NCBI RefSeq assembly: GCF_001905465.1
Contig: NZ_LISX01000004.1
Coordinates: 369,667-433,666, forward strand
DNA length: 64,000 bases
Origin: Kitasatospora sp. CB01950
Lineage (GTDB): Bacteria > Actinomycetota > Actinomycetes > Streptomycetales > Streptomycetaceae
Direction of reading: 5' to 3'
The position numbers and the translations under genes were made by a program. Every line of letters starts with the position of its first letter. The first letter of the stretch is position 1. Under the pieces are notes generated by a model. The model had not been told where the DNA came from, made no database searches, and was given only the letters and a program-made list of their open reading frames with translations. Shown here piece after piece: positions 40,183-48,810 of the stretch.

Positions 40183-41451
40183 TCAGTGGCCCCCGGCGAC
40201 CGGCCCGGCCTCGGGCACCCGCCGCAGCCCGCGGATGGGCGGGCTGAGCAGCAGGGCGGCGGCCGTCCCGACGGTGACGATGCCGCCGACCACCAGGACC
40301 TGCTGCGCGCCGAACGCCTCCATCGCCGGCCCGGCCAGGGCGGAGCCGAGCGGGAACATGCAGACGGAGCCGGCCACTTCGTACGCGTGGATGCGGTTGA
40401 GCACCTCGCCGGGCACCTGGGTCTGCACGCTGGTGGCCCACATGACGCCCCAGAAGCTGATGCCGATGCCGGAGATCAGCTGGGCGGTGCCGATCACCGG
40501 CCAGGGCAGGTCGAAGGCGAGCGCGAACTGCTGGACGGGAAAGGCGAGCAGGGCGAACGCCCCGGCGGCGAGCGGGCGGACGGGCTTGATCCGGATCGCG
40601 ATCAGGCCGCCGATCACGGTGCCCGCGCCGAACATGCCGTTCAGGACGCCGTACACGGTGGCGCCGTGCGCGGGCACCACCAGCGAGCCGAGCAGCGGGG
40701 TGAGCGGGCCCCAGGAGAGCACCGTGAAGAGCATCCAGATCAGGATGACGCCCCACATCCAGCTGCGGGAGCGGAACTCGTGCCAGCCGACGACCAGGTT
40801 GCGCCACAGGCTGTCGCCGGGCGGCGGGGCGGGGACCGGGCCGAGCCGCAGGGCGAGCAGCGAGCTGGCGCTGATCGCGTACATCACGCCGGCGATGACC
40901 ATCACCCAGCCGGTGGAGGCGGCGGCCAGCAGGCCGGCCAGCGGCGGCCCGGCGAGCGTGGTGAGCGCCTCGGAGATCCGCAGGATGCCGTTGGCGCCCT
41001 GCACGTCGCGGGCCACCAGCGGGACGGTGGAGGCGGCGCCGGGCTGGAACATGGCGGCGGCGGTGCCGGCCAGCGCGAGCAGCACGTACAGCTGCCAGAG
41101 CTGGTCGAAGCCGCGGAAGAACAGCACCGCGAGCAGCACCCGGGTGGTGAGGTTGAGCAGGTCGGCGAAGATCATCAGCCGCCGGGCGGTGAACCGGTCC
41201 GCGAGGACGCCGCCGACCAGCACCAGGCCGGCGAACGGGGCGAGCAGGAAGGCCATCGCGTAGCCGACGGTGGAGGCGGAGTGGCCGGAGGTGAGCAGGC
41301 CGGTGGTGACGGCCACGGGGAGCATCGCGTCGCTCAGCAGGCCGGCCGAGCGGGCGGTGAAGTAGAGCCGGAAGTTGCCCGACCAGATGGCGGGTTCGGC
41401 GGGGGTGCGGACGCGCGAGATGGGGGCAGTGTGGAGTTCTGGGGCGGTCAC
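40183..41451 (-). CDS. MFS transporter (EntS/MFS_3-like exporter)
   Basis: 422 aa, GTG at 41451. N-terminus WSGNFRLYFTARSAGLLSDA then LPVAVTTGLLTSGHSASTVG, and GVLADRFTARRLMIFADLLN (loop 2-3 motif A), are typical of the enterobactin-exporter-like MFS_3 branch. A central loop (GWHEFRSRSWMWGVILIWML) and NRIHAYEVAGSVCMFPLGSA also match. It is probably an efflux carrier of a small metabolite or drug. A DasR-like element lies 13 bases upstream of its start, and it is read in the same direction as the other MFS gene, 73 bases before that gene's start. Confidence 0.9.
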   Translation of the reverse strand: MTAPELHTAPISRVRTPAEPAIWSGNFRLYFTARSAGLLSDAMLPVAVTTGLLTSGHSASTVGYAMAFLLAPFAGLVLVGGVLADRFTARRLMIFADLLNLTTRVLLAVLFFRGFDQLWQLYVLLALAGTAAAMFQPGAASTVPLVARDVQGANGILRISEALTTLAGPPLAGLLAAASTGWVMVIAGVMYAISASSLLALRLGPVPAPPPGDSLWRNLVVGWHEFRSRSWMWGVILIWMLFTVLSWGPLTPLLGSLVVPAHGATVYGVLNGMFGAGTVIGGLIAIRIKPVRPLAAGAFALLAFPVQQFALAFDLPWPVIGTAQLISGIGISFWGVMWATSVQTQVPGEVLNRIHAYEVAGSVCMFPLGSALAGPAMEAFGAQQVLVVGGIVTVGTAAALLLSPPIRGLRRVPEAGPVAGGH

Positions 41452-41463
41452 GTCCCACAGTTT

Positions 41464-41475
41464 TGGTCCAGACCA
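41464..41475 (-). promoter_or_regulatory. DasR (dre)-like palindrome upstream of the EntS-like gene
   Basis: TGGTCTGGACCA (leftward) matches the core of the DasR consensus TGGTCTAGACCA with one mismatch; DasR is the GntR-type N-acetylglucosamine regulator of streptomycetes. It is 13 bases before the GTG. A second palindrome, CACTGG-TTT-CCAGTG, follows at 41477-41491. The rest of this 381-base intergenic tract (41492-41832) shows nothing clear. Confidence 0.35.
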
Positions 41476-41832
41476 CCACTGGTTTCCAGTGATTTTGGGT
41501 CACGATGCGGCGTCCGACCGGCAACTGACCGGACGGCGTCCCGCCGCGCGCGCCCCGAGCACGGCACGGCGGGACGCCGTCCAGGTCGGCGTCCGGGCCC
41601 TGAAGCCGTCACGCCCGGCGTTCCGATCTCGCCGAGGTTCCGGGCGGATGCGGCCAACGATCCCCTGAATGTCGGCACCGCCCGGGCTCCCTCGGCGTCC
41701 CCTCGCAACGGAACACCGCACCCAAGAGTGATCAGTCGGATACGTCACGTCAATGGGTTGTCCGAAATTCAGATGGATCATCCGGAGCGCGGACAGCGCA
41801 CACGTGACATGCCACGACCCGCCGACGGGGGT

Positions 41833-42285
41833 TCAGCGCGCCGAGGCCACCGGCTGCGCCGCCCGCTCGCACAACGGCGCGACCGGGCCGATCTCGCACC
41901 ACACCCGCTTGCCGGAGCCGTCCGGGTACCAGCCCCAGCGCTCGCACAGCAGCTCCACCAGCTCCAGGCCGCGCCCGTTGGTGGCCTCCGCGTCGGCCCC
42001 GGCGTGCCGCGGGGCGGGGGCGGCGCAGCTGGCGTCCGCGACCTCCACCCGGACCCCAGGCGGGGCGTCCGGCCCGGCCGGCATCAGCAGTCGCAGCACC
42101 GCCGGACAACCGGTGTGCACCACCGCGTTGGTGACCAGCTCGGAGACCACCAGCACCAGCGTCTCGGCGGCCGACGAGTCCGGGTCGAGACCGCCGGCCC
42201 GCAACCGGGCCCGCACCCAGCGCCGGGCCCGTGAGACCTCGGCCGGGTCCGCCTGGACCGCCAGCTGTACCTGAAGTACCTGCAC
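41833..42285 (-). CDS. RsbW-like ATP-binding protein (HATPase_c_2)
   Basis: 150 aa from a GTG at 42285, with GGTGGAAC upstream. Single Bergerat-fold domain related to anti-sigma kinases: N-box SAAETLVLVVSELVTNAVVH (E-L-x-x-N), G1-box VEVADASCAAP, G2-box ATNGRGLELVELLCERWG, and KRVWCEIG. Streptomycetes have dozens of such orphan proteins, and no sigma or anti-anti-sigma partner is next to it. Role unassigned. Confidence 0.9.
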   Translation of the reverse strand: MQVLQVQLAVQADPAEVSRARRWVRARLRAGGLDPDSSAAETLVLVVSELVTNAVVHTGCPAVLRLLMPAGPDAPPGVRVEVADASCAAPAPRHAGADAEATNGRGLELVELLCERWGWYPDGSGKRVWCEIGPVAPLCERAAQPVASAR

Positions 42286-42637
42286 CGTTCCACCACCCGC
42301 ACTCGGTATTCGGCCCGCTTGATCCCGCCGGTCCGGTCGGCACGCCTCGTGGAGGGCGCCGATCCGCACTGCCCATGGCATCGACACGAATACGCCCCAG
42401 AATGATTCCGGGACCGGGTCGCAGCAAGAGCTTCGGGCATATTCCAGCGTTCGGGGGATGTCTCGGTGCATACTGTCCCGCTCACCCTGCCGGGGTTCGC
42501 ACGACCGGTCGGCGGCACCGCCGCCGCGGGTACCCCCGACCGTACTCCCCACGCCCCGTCAGCACCGGGCCGCCACGAGCGAACCACCCTTCCTACAAAT
42601 GTCCAGCGGCCCTCGAACGCCGCCGCCGGAGCACCGG
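42286..42637. other. Intergenic region between RsbW-like gene and purU
   Basis: No convincing gene. Leftward the region should hold the promoter of the RsbW-like gene; the tract GGAATATGCCCGAAG and the ACAGTATGCACC stretch are its only AT-richer patches. No terminator with a clear stem was found after purU. Confidence 0.4.
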
Positions 42638-43501
42638 TCAGGCGAACACCACGGTCCGGGTGCCGTTCAGCAGCACCCGCCGCTCGCTGTGCCACTTCAC
42701 CGCGCGGGCCAGCGCCTGGCACTCGACGTCCCGACCGAGCGCCACCAGCTGCTCCGGCGTCACGTCGTGGGTGACCCGGGCGACCTCCTGCTCGATGATC
42801 GGGCCCTCGTCCAGGTCGGCGGTGACGTAGTGCGCGGTGGCACCGATCAGCTTCACGCCCCGGGCGTGCGCCTGGTGGTACGGGCGGGCGCCCTTGAAGC
42901 TCGGCAGGAACGAGTGGTGGATGTTGATCACCCGGCCGGACAGCTCCTTGCACAGCGTGTCGGAGAGCACCTGCATGTAGCGGGCCAGCACCACCAGCTC
43001 CACCCGCTCCCGCTCGACCAGGTCGAGCAGCTGCTGCTCCGCCTGCTCCCTGGTGTCCTTGGTGACCGGCAGGTGGTGGAACGGGACGCCGTAGGACTCG
43101 GTCAGCTCACGGAAGTCGGTGTGGTTGGACACCACCCCGACGATCTCCACCGGCAGCGCCCCGATCCGGGTGCGGAACAGCAGGTCGTTCAGGCAGTGCC
43201 CGAACTTGGAGACCATCAGCAGCACCCGCATCCGCTCGACGGACTCGTGGATCTGCCAGTCCATCCGGAACGACGCGCCGACCGCCGCGAACGACGCCCG
43301 CAGCTTCTCCGCCGTCACCGGCTGCTCGGCCGTGAAGTGCACCCGCATGAAGAACAGCCCGGTGCCGGCGTCGCCGAACTGCTGGCTGTCGACGATGTTG
43401 CAGCCCGTCATGAACAGATAGCTGGAAACCGCGTGCACGATGCCCTGCTTGTCCGGACAGGACAGCGTCAGAACGTACTGGGAGTGGGCAGTCTCTTCCA
43501 T
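42638..43501 (-). CDS. purU: Formyltetrahydrofolate deformylase
   Basis: 287 aa. Hydrolyses 10-formyl-tetrahydrofolate to formate and tetrahydrofolate, balancing one-carbon pools and supplying formate to PurT. An N-terminal ACT domain (SQYVLTLSCPDKQGIVHAVS, residues about 7-85) is followed by the formyltransferase-like domain with VSNHTDFRELTESYGVPF, VVLARYMQVLSD, INIHHSFLPSFKGARPYHQA (catalytic Asn/His region) and GATAHYVTADLDEGPIIEQE (catalytic Asp). Starting ATG at 43501; an upstream in-frame start would add residues absent from PurU. Confidence 0.96.
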   Translation of the reverse strand: MEETAHSQYVLTLSCPDKQGIVHAVSSYLFMTGCNIVDSQQFGDAGTGLFFMRVHFTAEQPVTAEKLRASFAAVGASFRMDWQIHESVERMRVLLMVSKFGHCLNDLLFRTRIGALPVEIVGVVSNHTDFRELTESYGVPFHHLPVTKDTREQAEQQLLDLVERERVELVVLARYMQVLSDTLCKELSGRVINIHHSFLPSFKGARPYHQAHARGVKLIGATAHYVTADLDEGPIIEQEVARVTHDVTPEQLVALGRDVECQALARAVKWHSERRVLLNGTRTVVFA

Positions 43502-43616
43502 GTCGCGGGGTCCCGTTTCTCGGCTCTGGATGCGGACGGACCGCCCAGCCTCGCACAAATCACCCCGCCGCGCGGCGACCGCCCGCCACCCGAGACTGCC
43601 CGGCCCGGGCCGCGGT

Positions 43617-44054
43617 TCAGCCGCGCGCGGTCAGTTGCCGCAACTCGGCCAGCGTGGACGGCGGGAGGTCCGGATCCGTGCCGTCGTTGACGGCCAGCCG
43701 GTGGTGCGCCTCGCGGGCCGCCAGCACCGCCTCCGGCCAGTCCGGGTGCCCCAGGTACGCGGCCGCCGGGGCCTCCTCGCCGACCTGGTGCACGATCCGC
43801 AGCACCCGCAGCACCGCGGCGTCCACCGCGACCGCCTCCGCGGAGTCCCGGAACACCGAGCCGACGTACTTCTCCGCCGACCACCGGTCCAGCCAGCTGT
43901 CCTCGACCAGCCGGTACACCGCGTCCACGACGTCCCCGTAGCCGTCCCGGCCGACCAGCCACGCCTCCTGCTGGAAGCCGGGGTCGGAAAGCATGTGCAA
44001 CGCCGAACGCATTCGGGCGCGCCAGCGCCACCAGGGCAGGTCAGTCAGGGGCAT
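43617..44054 (-). CDS. Conserved small protein of unknown function
   Basis: 145 aa from ATG 44054 (MPLTDLPWWRWRARMRSALH). All-helical appearance, with WRWR and QQEAWLVGRDGYGDVVDAVY, RLVEDSWLDRWSAEKYVG, and VDAAVLRVLRIVHQVGEEAP. No signal peptide, membrane helix or known catalytic motif. I do not recognise the family beyond its being a type of short actinobacterial protein often found beside purU. An in-frame upstream extension of about 44 codons is Ser/Arg-rich and not protein-like. Same direction as purU, 115 bases before it. Confidence 0.7.
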   Translation of the reverse strand: MPLTDLPWWRWRARMRSALHMLSDPGFQQEAWLVGRDGYGDVVDAVYRLVEDSWLDRWSAEKYVGSVFRDSAEAVAVDAAVLRVLRIVHQVGEEAPAAAYLGHPDWPEAVLAAREAHHRLAVNDGTDPDLPPSTLAELRQLTARG

Positions 44055-44336
44055 GACGCCAATCGTGCTGGAGCGGCCGCCCGTTCGAGAAGAGTTTCGG
44101 GCAGAACGGTACGGAGAATCCACGCTGTCGGACACGGGAGTCGATCGTACGTTCCCGGGCCGACCCTTCTCCACACGCGTCATCACATCCCCGCTCCCGG
44201 TGTTCCTCCCCCGTTGCCGGTCCGTTCACATCACGTCCCTCTCACCGTGTGCGGCCCGCACCACCCTTGACCCGCCGAGCCTGCGCAACGGAGCACGGGT
44301 CAGCCCCGCACCACGTCCAGGGAGGAACAGCGCACC

Positions 44337-45611
44337 ATGACGCGGACCGGAACCCCCCACCCGTCACCCGCCGTCAGCGGCCGCCGCCACCGTACCGGCG
44401 CCGCGCTCGCCGCCGGCCTCGCCCTGCCCGCCCTGCTCTCCGCCACCGCCTGCGGCGGCCCGGCCGCCGCCGACGCCACCGGCAAGGACGTCACCGTGAT
44501 GACCTTCGCCCCGTCCGGCACCGGCGCCGCCGACCGACCCGGCATGACCGCCCTCGCCGAGGCCATCGGCCGCGACCTGAACGCGCACGGCGGCCTGAAC
44601 GGCCACAAGGTCCGCGTGCTCACCTGCAACGAGCACGACACCACCGACGGCGCCACCGCCTGCGCCGACCAGGCCGTCGGCGCCCACGCCGTCGCCGTGG
44701 TCGGCTCCGCCAGCCAGTACGGCAGCAACTTCATCCCCGTCCTGGAAGCCGCCGGCATCCCCTTCATCGGCGGCTACGGCCTCTCCACCCCCGAGTTCAG
44801 CAGCCCGCTGTCCTACCCCGTCAACGGCGGCACCCCCGCCCTGGTCGCCGGCAGCGGACGCCAACTGATCGACGCCGGCTGCAAGCAGATCGCCCTGATC
44901 CGCCCCGACAGCCGCTCCGGCGACGCCCTGGTCAGCTACCTCGGCACCGCCGTCAAGCAGACCGGCATCCGGATCGTCGACATCAAGGCCCCCGAGAAGT
45001 CCAACGACTACTCCTCGTACGCCAAGCGCGCCATCGGCGACGACCGCGCCGGCAACTGCGTGCTCTCCGCCCTCGGCGCCGAGCCCACCGCCAACCTGCT
45101 CGACCCGTACCGCCGCGCCAACCCGAAGAACACCCAACTCGCCTCGGTGATCGGCTCCTTCCAGCAGTCCGTGGTCGACTCCACCGGCGGCGACAACGGC
45201 CCGCTGCGCGGGGCGTACGCCACCGGGTGGTTCCCCGCCGAGAGTTCTCCCGTCTGGGACAACCTCCGCTCCACCGTCCGCGCCTACGGCAACGGCACCA
45301 CCATCGACGTCACCGACCCCGGCGTCCAGACCACTTGGGTCGCCTACACCGTGCTGCGCCAGGCCGCCGGCCGCATCGACCCGTCCAAGCCGCTCACCGC
45401 GAAGGCCCTGCAGACCGTCCTCGACAGCGGCGACCCCATCGACACCGGCGGCACCACCCCGCCCCTCGGCTGGGGCGTCACCAACATGCTCCCCACCGCC
45501 GACTCCCCCCGCCTGGTGAACACCTCCGTCACCTTCCAACAGGTCCGCAACGGCCGCCTCGTCGAACAGCACCAGGGCTTCACCGACGTCCGCACCATCC
45601 TGGCGGGCTGA
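44337..45611 (+). CDS. Branched-chain amino acid-type solute-binding lipoprotein
   Basis: 424 aa. Twin-arginine-rich N-region, hydrophobic stretch (GAALAAGLALPALLS) and lipobox-like ATAC at about residue 38, so probably a lipoprotein on the outer face of the membrane. The fold is that of the LivJ/periplasmic-binding type I family: VTVMTFAPSGTGAADRPG, NAHGGLNGHKVRVLTCNEHD, CADQAVGAHAVAVVGSASQY, GIPFIGGYGLSTPEF, KQIALIRPDS, NDYSSYAKRAI. No permease or ATPase gene is adjacent, so it acts with transport partners elsewhere or as a receptor. AGGGAGGAACAG precedes the ATG. Confidence 0.85.
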   Translation: MTRTGTPHPSPAVSGRRHRTGAALAAGLALPALLSATACGGPAAADATGKDVTVMTFAPSGTGAADRPGMTALAEAIGRDLNAHGGLNGHKVRVLTCNEHDTTDGATACADQAVGAHAVAVVGSASQYGSNFIPVLEAAGIPFIGGYGLSTPEFSSPLSYPVNGGTPALVAGSGRQLIDAGCKQIALIRPDSRSGDALVSYLGTAVKQTGIRIVDIKAPEKSNDYSSYAKRAIGDDRAGNCVLSALGAEPTANLLDPYRRANPKNTQLASVIGSFQQSVVDSTGGDNGPLRGAYATGWFPAESSPVWDNLRSTVRAYGNGTTIDVTDPGVQTTWVAYTVLRQAAGRIDPSKPLTAKALQTVLDSGDPIDTGGTTPPLGWGVTNMLPTADSPRLVNTSVTFQQVRNGRLVEQHQGFTDVRTILAG

Positions 45612-45625
45612 GGGGCGCGAAAGCA

Positions 45626-45729
45626 GGGAGAGCACAACCAGGGGCGCGGGGAACTGCGCGAATCGGAAGGCACCCACCCGCTGGATCGCGACGCAGGACA
45701 ATGACCTGCACGTGACCGCGCCCCAGCGG
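45626..45729. repeat. Dispersed structured repeat, copy A
   Basis: Begins GGGAGAGCACAACCAGGGGC and continues through GGGGAACTGCGCGA into a hairpin: CCGCTGG (45678-45684) pairs with CCAGCGG (45723-45729), enclosing an inner GCAGG/CCTGC stem (45693-45697/45705-45709). A 30-base stretch (45686-45715) is identical in copy B at 53614-53643. It lies between convergent genes, so it probably ends both transcripts. Confidence 0.8.
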
Positions 45730-45763
45730 ACGTACGCTCCCCCTCCTCGCCCCCGCCCCGCGC

Positions 45764-46909
45764 CTACAGCTCGCTCGCGCCCTTGTTGGGAAGCCCCGAC
45801 TTCGACGCGATCGCCCCCCAGAGCCCCGCCGCCTGCTCCTTCGCCGTCGTCGCGGAGCCACTCGCGGTGTTGCCGTTGCGGTAGTGGTCGTTGTCCTTCG
45901 CCTTGCCCCCGTCGCAGCCCGCGACCATGTCCCCGGCCCACAGGGCGTACTCGGAGTCGGCGGTGGAGGAGGCCTGCCACGCCTTCTGCAGCTGCTCCAC
46001 CAGCTTGGCGCCGTCGGTGAGCTGATCCACCTTCAGGTCGCCGAGCTTCTTCAGCAGGTCCTGCCGCTGCGCGGCGGCAGCCGTCAGCGCGGCCTGCGAG
46101 TCCGGCAGGCTCTGGCACTTGCCGACGGCCGAGACGGAGTTGACGACCGACGTGCGGCTCGCACTCGCGGTGCCGAGCAGGTCGGACATCGCCTGCGCCT
46201 GCGCCTTCGCCTCGGGGCTCACCGCCCCGTTCCCGCCCGCGGCGGCGCCGCCGCCCCCGGCCGGCGCGGACGCCGACTGGCTGGTCGAAGCCTTGTCCTT
46301 GGCCTGGCCCTTGCCGCCCTCGTCGCCGCCGCCGGCGAGCACGCCGATCAGCACGCCGATCACCGCGACGCCCGCCACCCCGGCGCCGATCAGCACCTTG
46401 GTGTTCGGCTTCTTCCGCCGGTTGCCGCCACCCGTCTCCTGGTAGCCCGCCTGCGGCTGCTGCTGCGCCTGCTGCGGCGGAACCGCGCCGTACGCACCCC
46501 CGTAGCTCGGCTGCTGCCCGGACGCGGGCGGCGCAGCCGGCGCGGCGTACTGCTGCTGCCCGCCGAACGTCCCGCCGGCGTAGCCGGGTTGCGGGTAGCC
46601 GACCTGGGTCGGCGCGCCCGGGTCGCCGGCCGGGTAGGGCGGCAGGTACTGGGTGGCCCCGGCGTCCTCCTGCGCGGCCGGGACCGCGGCAGCGGCCTGC
46701 GGCGCGGTGCCCCAGTACTCGGGGCTGCCGCTCTGCCCGAGCGGCGGGGCGGACTGCTGCTGCGGGACGGGGTGTTGCGGCTGGGCGTACGGGGGCTGCG
46801 CGGCGGCCTGCGCCGGCATGCCCTGGCCGTCTGTGGCGGGGGGCTCCGGCCGGAACAGGTCGTCCAGATTGAAGTCGCCGGAGTTCGGATACGAGCGGCG
46901 CTGGCTCAA
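45764..46909 (-). CDS. Pro/Gln-rich single-pass membrane protein
   Basis: 381 aa from a TTG at 46909, preceded by GAGGTAATCGCG; GTG codons just upstream are in other frames or followed by stops. Residues 1-170 are disordered and rich in Pro, Gln, Ala, Gly and Tyr (AQPQHPVPQQQ, PPQQAQQQPQ), beginning with SGDFNLDDLFRPEPP. A basic patch RRKKPNTK precedes one membrane helix (VLIGAGVAGVAVIGVLIGVL, about 190-210), and about 170 external residues follow, including paired Cys (GKCQSLPD ... VAGCDGGK) probably forming a disulfide. Function unknown; similar proteins occur in streptomycetes. Confidence 0.78.
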   Translation of the reverse strand: MSQRRSYPNSGDFNLDDLFRPEPPATDGQGMPAQAAAQPPYAQPQHPVPQQQSAPPLGQSGSPEYWGTAPQAAAAVPAAQEDAGATQYLPPYPAGDPGAPTQVGYPQPGYAGGTFGGQQQYAAPAAPPASGQQPSYGGAYGAVPPQQAQQQPQAGYQETGGGNRRKKPNTKVLIGAGVAGVAVIGVLIGVLAGGGDEGGKGQAKDKASTSQSASAPAGGGGAAAGGNGAVSPEAKAQAQAMSDLLGTASASRTSVVNSVSAVGKCQSLPDSQAALTAAAAQRQDLLKKLGDLKVDQLTDGAKLVEQLQKAWQASSTADSEYALWAGDMVAGCDGGKAKDNDHYRNGNTASGSATTAKEQAAGLWGAIASKSGLPNKGASEL

Positions 46910-47178
46910 CGCGATTACCTCACCTGTGCACGGCACCGGGATCCCGGGCCTTTCGGTTGCCCCGCCACGTTGCTGACGGCGGACCACAACTGCGAGGCCA
47001 CGCTACCGGTTCACCGGCACAGGTGACTACGTGGGCCGTTGTTCTGTGCTATTGCTTCACGCCGTTCACGCGCTCCACCAGCACAGATCGCCCCGCAACC
47101 CCGCCGCGCCCGACCCCGCCCCCGACCCCGGCCGTCCCACGGCCCGGACCGCCTCACGGCCCGGACCGCGCCGACCCG

Positions 47179-48555
47179 CTACGCGGCCTCCCCGTCCATC
47201 CGGGCGTGGAACTCGCGTACCGCCCGGTGGCCCCGGTACGGCTCCAGGCGGCTGCGGAAGTCGTCCAGGTACTCCACGCCGCGGTTGGAGCGCAGCCCGC
47301 TGAGCAGGCGGACCGCCTCGGTGCCCGTCTCGCAGGCGCGTTCGAGGTCGCGCTGCTGGAGTTGGGCGGTGGCGAGCAGTACCAGGTCGACGGCGCGCCG
47401 GCGGACCCGGTGGGCGGGGTGCAGTTCGAGCGCGGTGCGGGCGTAGTGCTCGGCCCGTTCGCCCTGCTGGAGGTCCCGGTGGCAGTGCGCCAACTCGTCG
47501 GCCAGGTAGGCCTCGTCGAAGTGCACGATCCAGTCGGGGTCGTCGGCGGGGTTGCGGCGCTCCATCGCGGCGAGCGCCTTCGCGGCGACCGTCTCGCAGG
47601 AGTAGGCGTCGCCGAGCAGGGCGTGGCCGCGGGCCTCGGCGGCGTAGAACATCGCCATCGCGGTGGGGGTGGCGACCGTGCGGGCGCCTTCCTGGGCGGC
47701 GCGGGCGAGTTGGGCGATCTCCCGGGGGTTGCCGAGGGTCGCGGCGAGGTGGCTCATCGAGGCGGCCAGCACGTAGCCGCCGTAGCCGCGGTCGTCGGCG
47801 GCCTGGGCGAGGCGCAGGGCCTGGATGTAGTACCGCTGGGCGAGGCCGGGTTGGCCGGTGTCGACCGCCATGTAGCCGGCGAGTTCGGTCAGCCGGGCGA
47901 CGGCGCCGAAGAGTTGACGGCCCGTCTCGTCCCGGTAGGAGCCGCCGAGGAAACCGGAGACCACGCTGTTCAGGTAGTGCACCACGACGGGGCGGACGTG
48001 GCCGCTGCCGAACCGGTGGTCGAGGTCGACCAGCATCTGGGTGGTGGCGCGGATCGCCGCCACGTCGGCGAGGCCGACCCGGGTGCCGCCGGTGCGGGCG
48101 ACGATCGGGTCGGGCGGGGTGATCAGCCAGTCCCGGCTGGGTTCGACCAGGGCGGAGGCGGCGACGGTGGCGCCGGCCAGGAAGTCGCGTTTGCCGACGT
48201 CGCTGCGCCACAGTTCGCAGATCTGCTCCAGCGCGGCGGCCAGGCTGGGCGCGAACTGGAGCCCGACGGCGGAGCTGAGGCTCTTGCCGTCGGCCATGCC
48301 GATCTCGTCCACGGTGACACCGCGGCCGAGCTTGCGGCCGAGGGCCTCGGCGATGACGGCGGGCGCCTGCCCGCGTGGTTGTTGCCCGCGCAGCCAGCGG
48401 GCGACGGACGTCTTGTCGTATCGCAGGTCGAGCCCGTGTTCGGCTCCGCAGAGGTTGACCCGGCGGGCCAGGCCCGCATTGGAGCAGCCCGCCTCCTGGA
48501 TCAGCTGCTGCAGACGCTCGTTCGGCTCTCGTGCGACGAGTGGTCTCGCGGCCAT
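47179..48555 (-). CDS. NsdA-like XRE/TPR regulator
   Basis: 458 aa. N-terminal DNA-binding region (ERLQQLIQEAGCSNAGLARR, VNLCGAEHGLDLRYDKTSVA, RWLRGQQPRGQAPAVIAEAL, residues about 12-75) followed by TPR-like helical repeats (YMAVDTGQPGLAQRYYIQAL, AAEARGHALLGDAY, HFDEAYLADELAHCHRDLQQ). This is the family of the S. coelicolor developmental and antibiotic regulator NsdA and its paralogues; which paralogue this is cannot be decided from the sequence alone. The ATG at 48555 (MAARPLVAREPNE) has AGGCGG upstream. It is divergent from a primase-like gene, an arrangement that often recurs for this family. Confidence 0.88.
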   Translation of the reverse strand: MAARPLVAREPNERLQQLIQEAGCSNAGLARRVNLCGAEHGLDLRYDKTSVARWLRGQQPRGQAPAVIAEALGRKLGRGVTVDEIGMADGKSLSSAVGLQFAPSLAAALEQICELWRSDVGKRDFLAGATVAASALVEPSRDWLITPPDPIVARTGGTRVGLADVAAIRATTQMLVDLDHRFGSGHVRPVVVHYLNSVVSGFLGGSYRDETGRQLFGAVARLTELAGYMAVDTGQPGLAQRYYIQALRLAQAADDRGYGGYVLAASMSHLAATLGNPREIAQLARAAQEGARTVATPTAMAMFYAAEARGHALLGDAYSCETVAAKALAAMERRNPADDPDWIVHFDEAYLADELAHCHRDLQQGERAEHYARTALELHPAHRVRRRAVDLVLLATAQLQQRDLERACETGTEAVRLLSGLRSNRGVEYLDDFRSRLEPYRGHRAVREFHARMDGEAA

Positions 48556-48810
48556 GGGATTTTTCCGCCTCCCCAACGCCGTCCGGACCCGACCGGAGGG
48601 CGACGACTGTGCAACACCATGCGGAATACCCACGGTGACGTACCCACTCCCCACGCGCCCTGATGAATGCCCCTGTGCGCCCCCACTGCGCCCGTTACCG
48701 CCCCTCGTGCGACGGGGGGTTCCGACCAGGATCACCGTCCCGGGTGACAACGCGCGACCCGTTCGAATCGTTCGGGTCGGGCCCGTAACCCCCACTCACG
48801 GGCGGTAGTT

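Noticed and set aside
41500..41781. Short Arg-rich frames between the EntS-like exporter and the RsbW-like gene
   Set aside because: No ribosome binding sites or recognisable motifs; treated as intergenic.
46919..47024. Inverted CACCTGTGC / GCACAGGTG pair upstream of the Pro/Gln-rich membrane protein
   Set aside because: The arms are about 85 bases apart and flank no clear promoter; could be chance.
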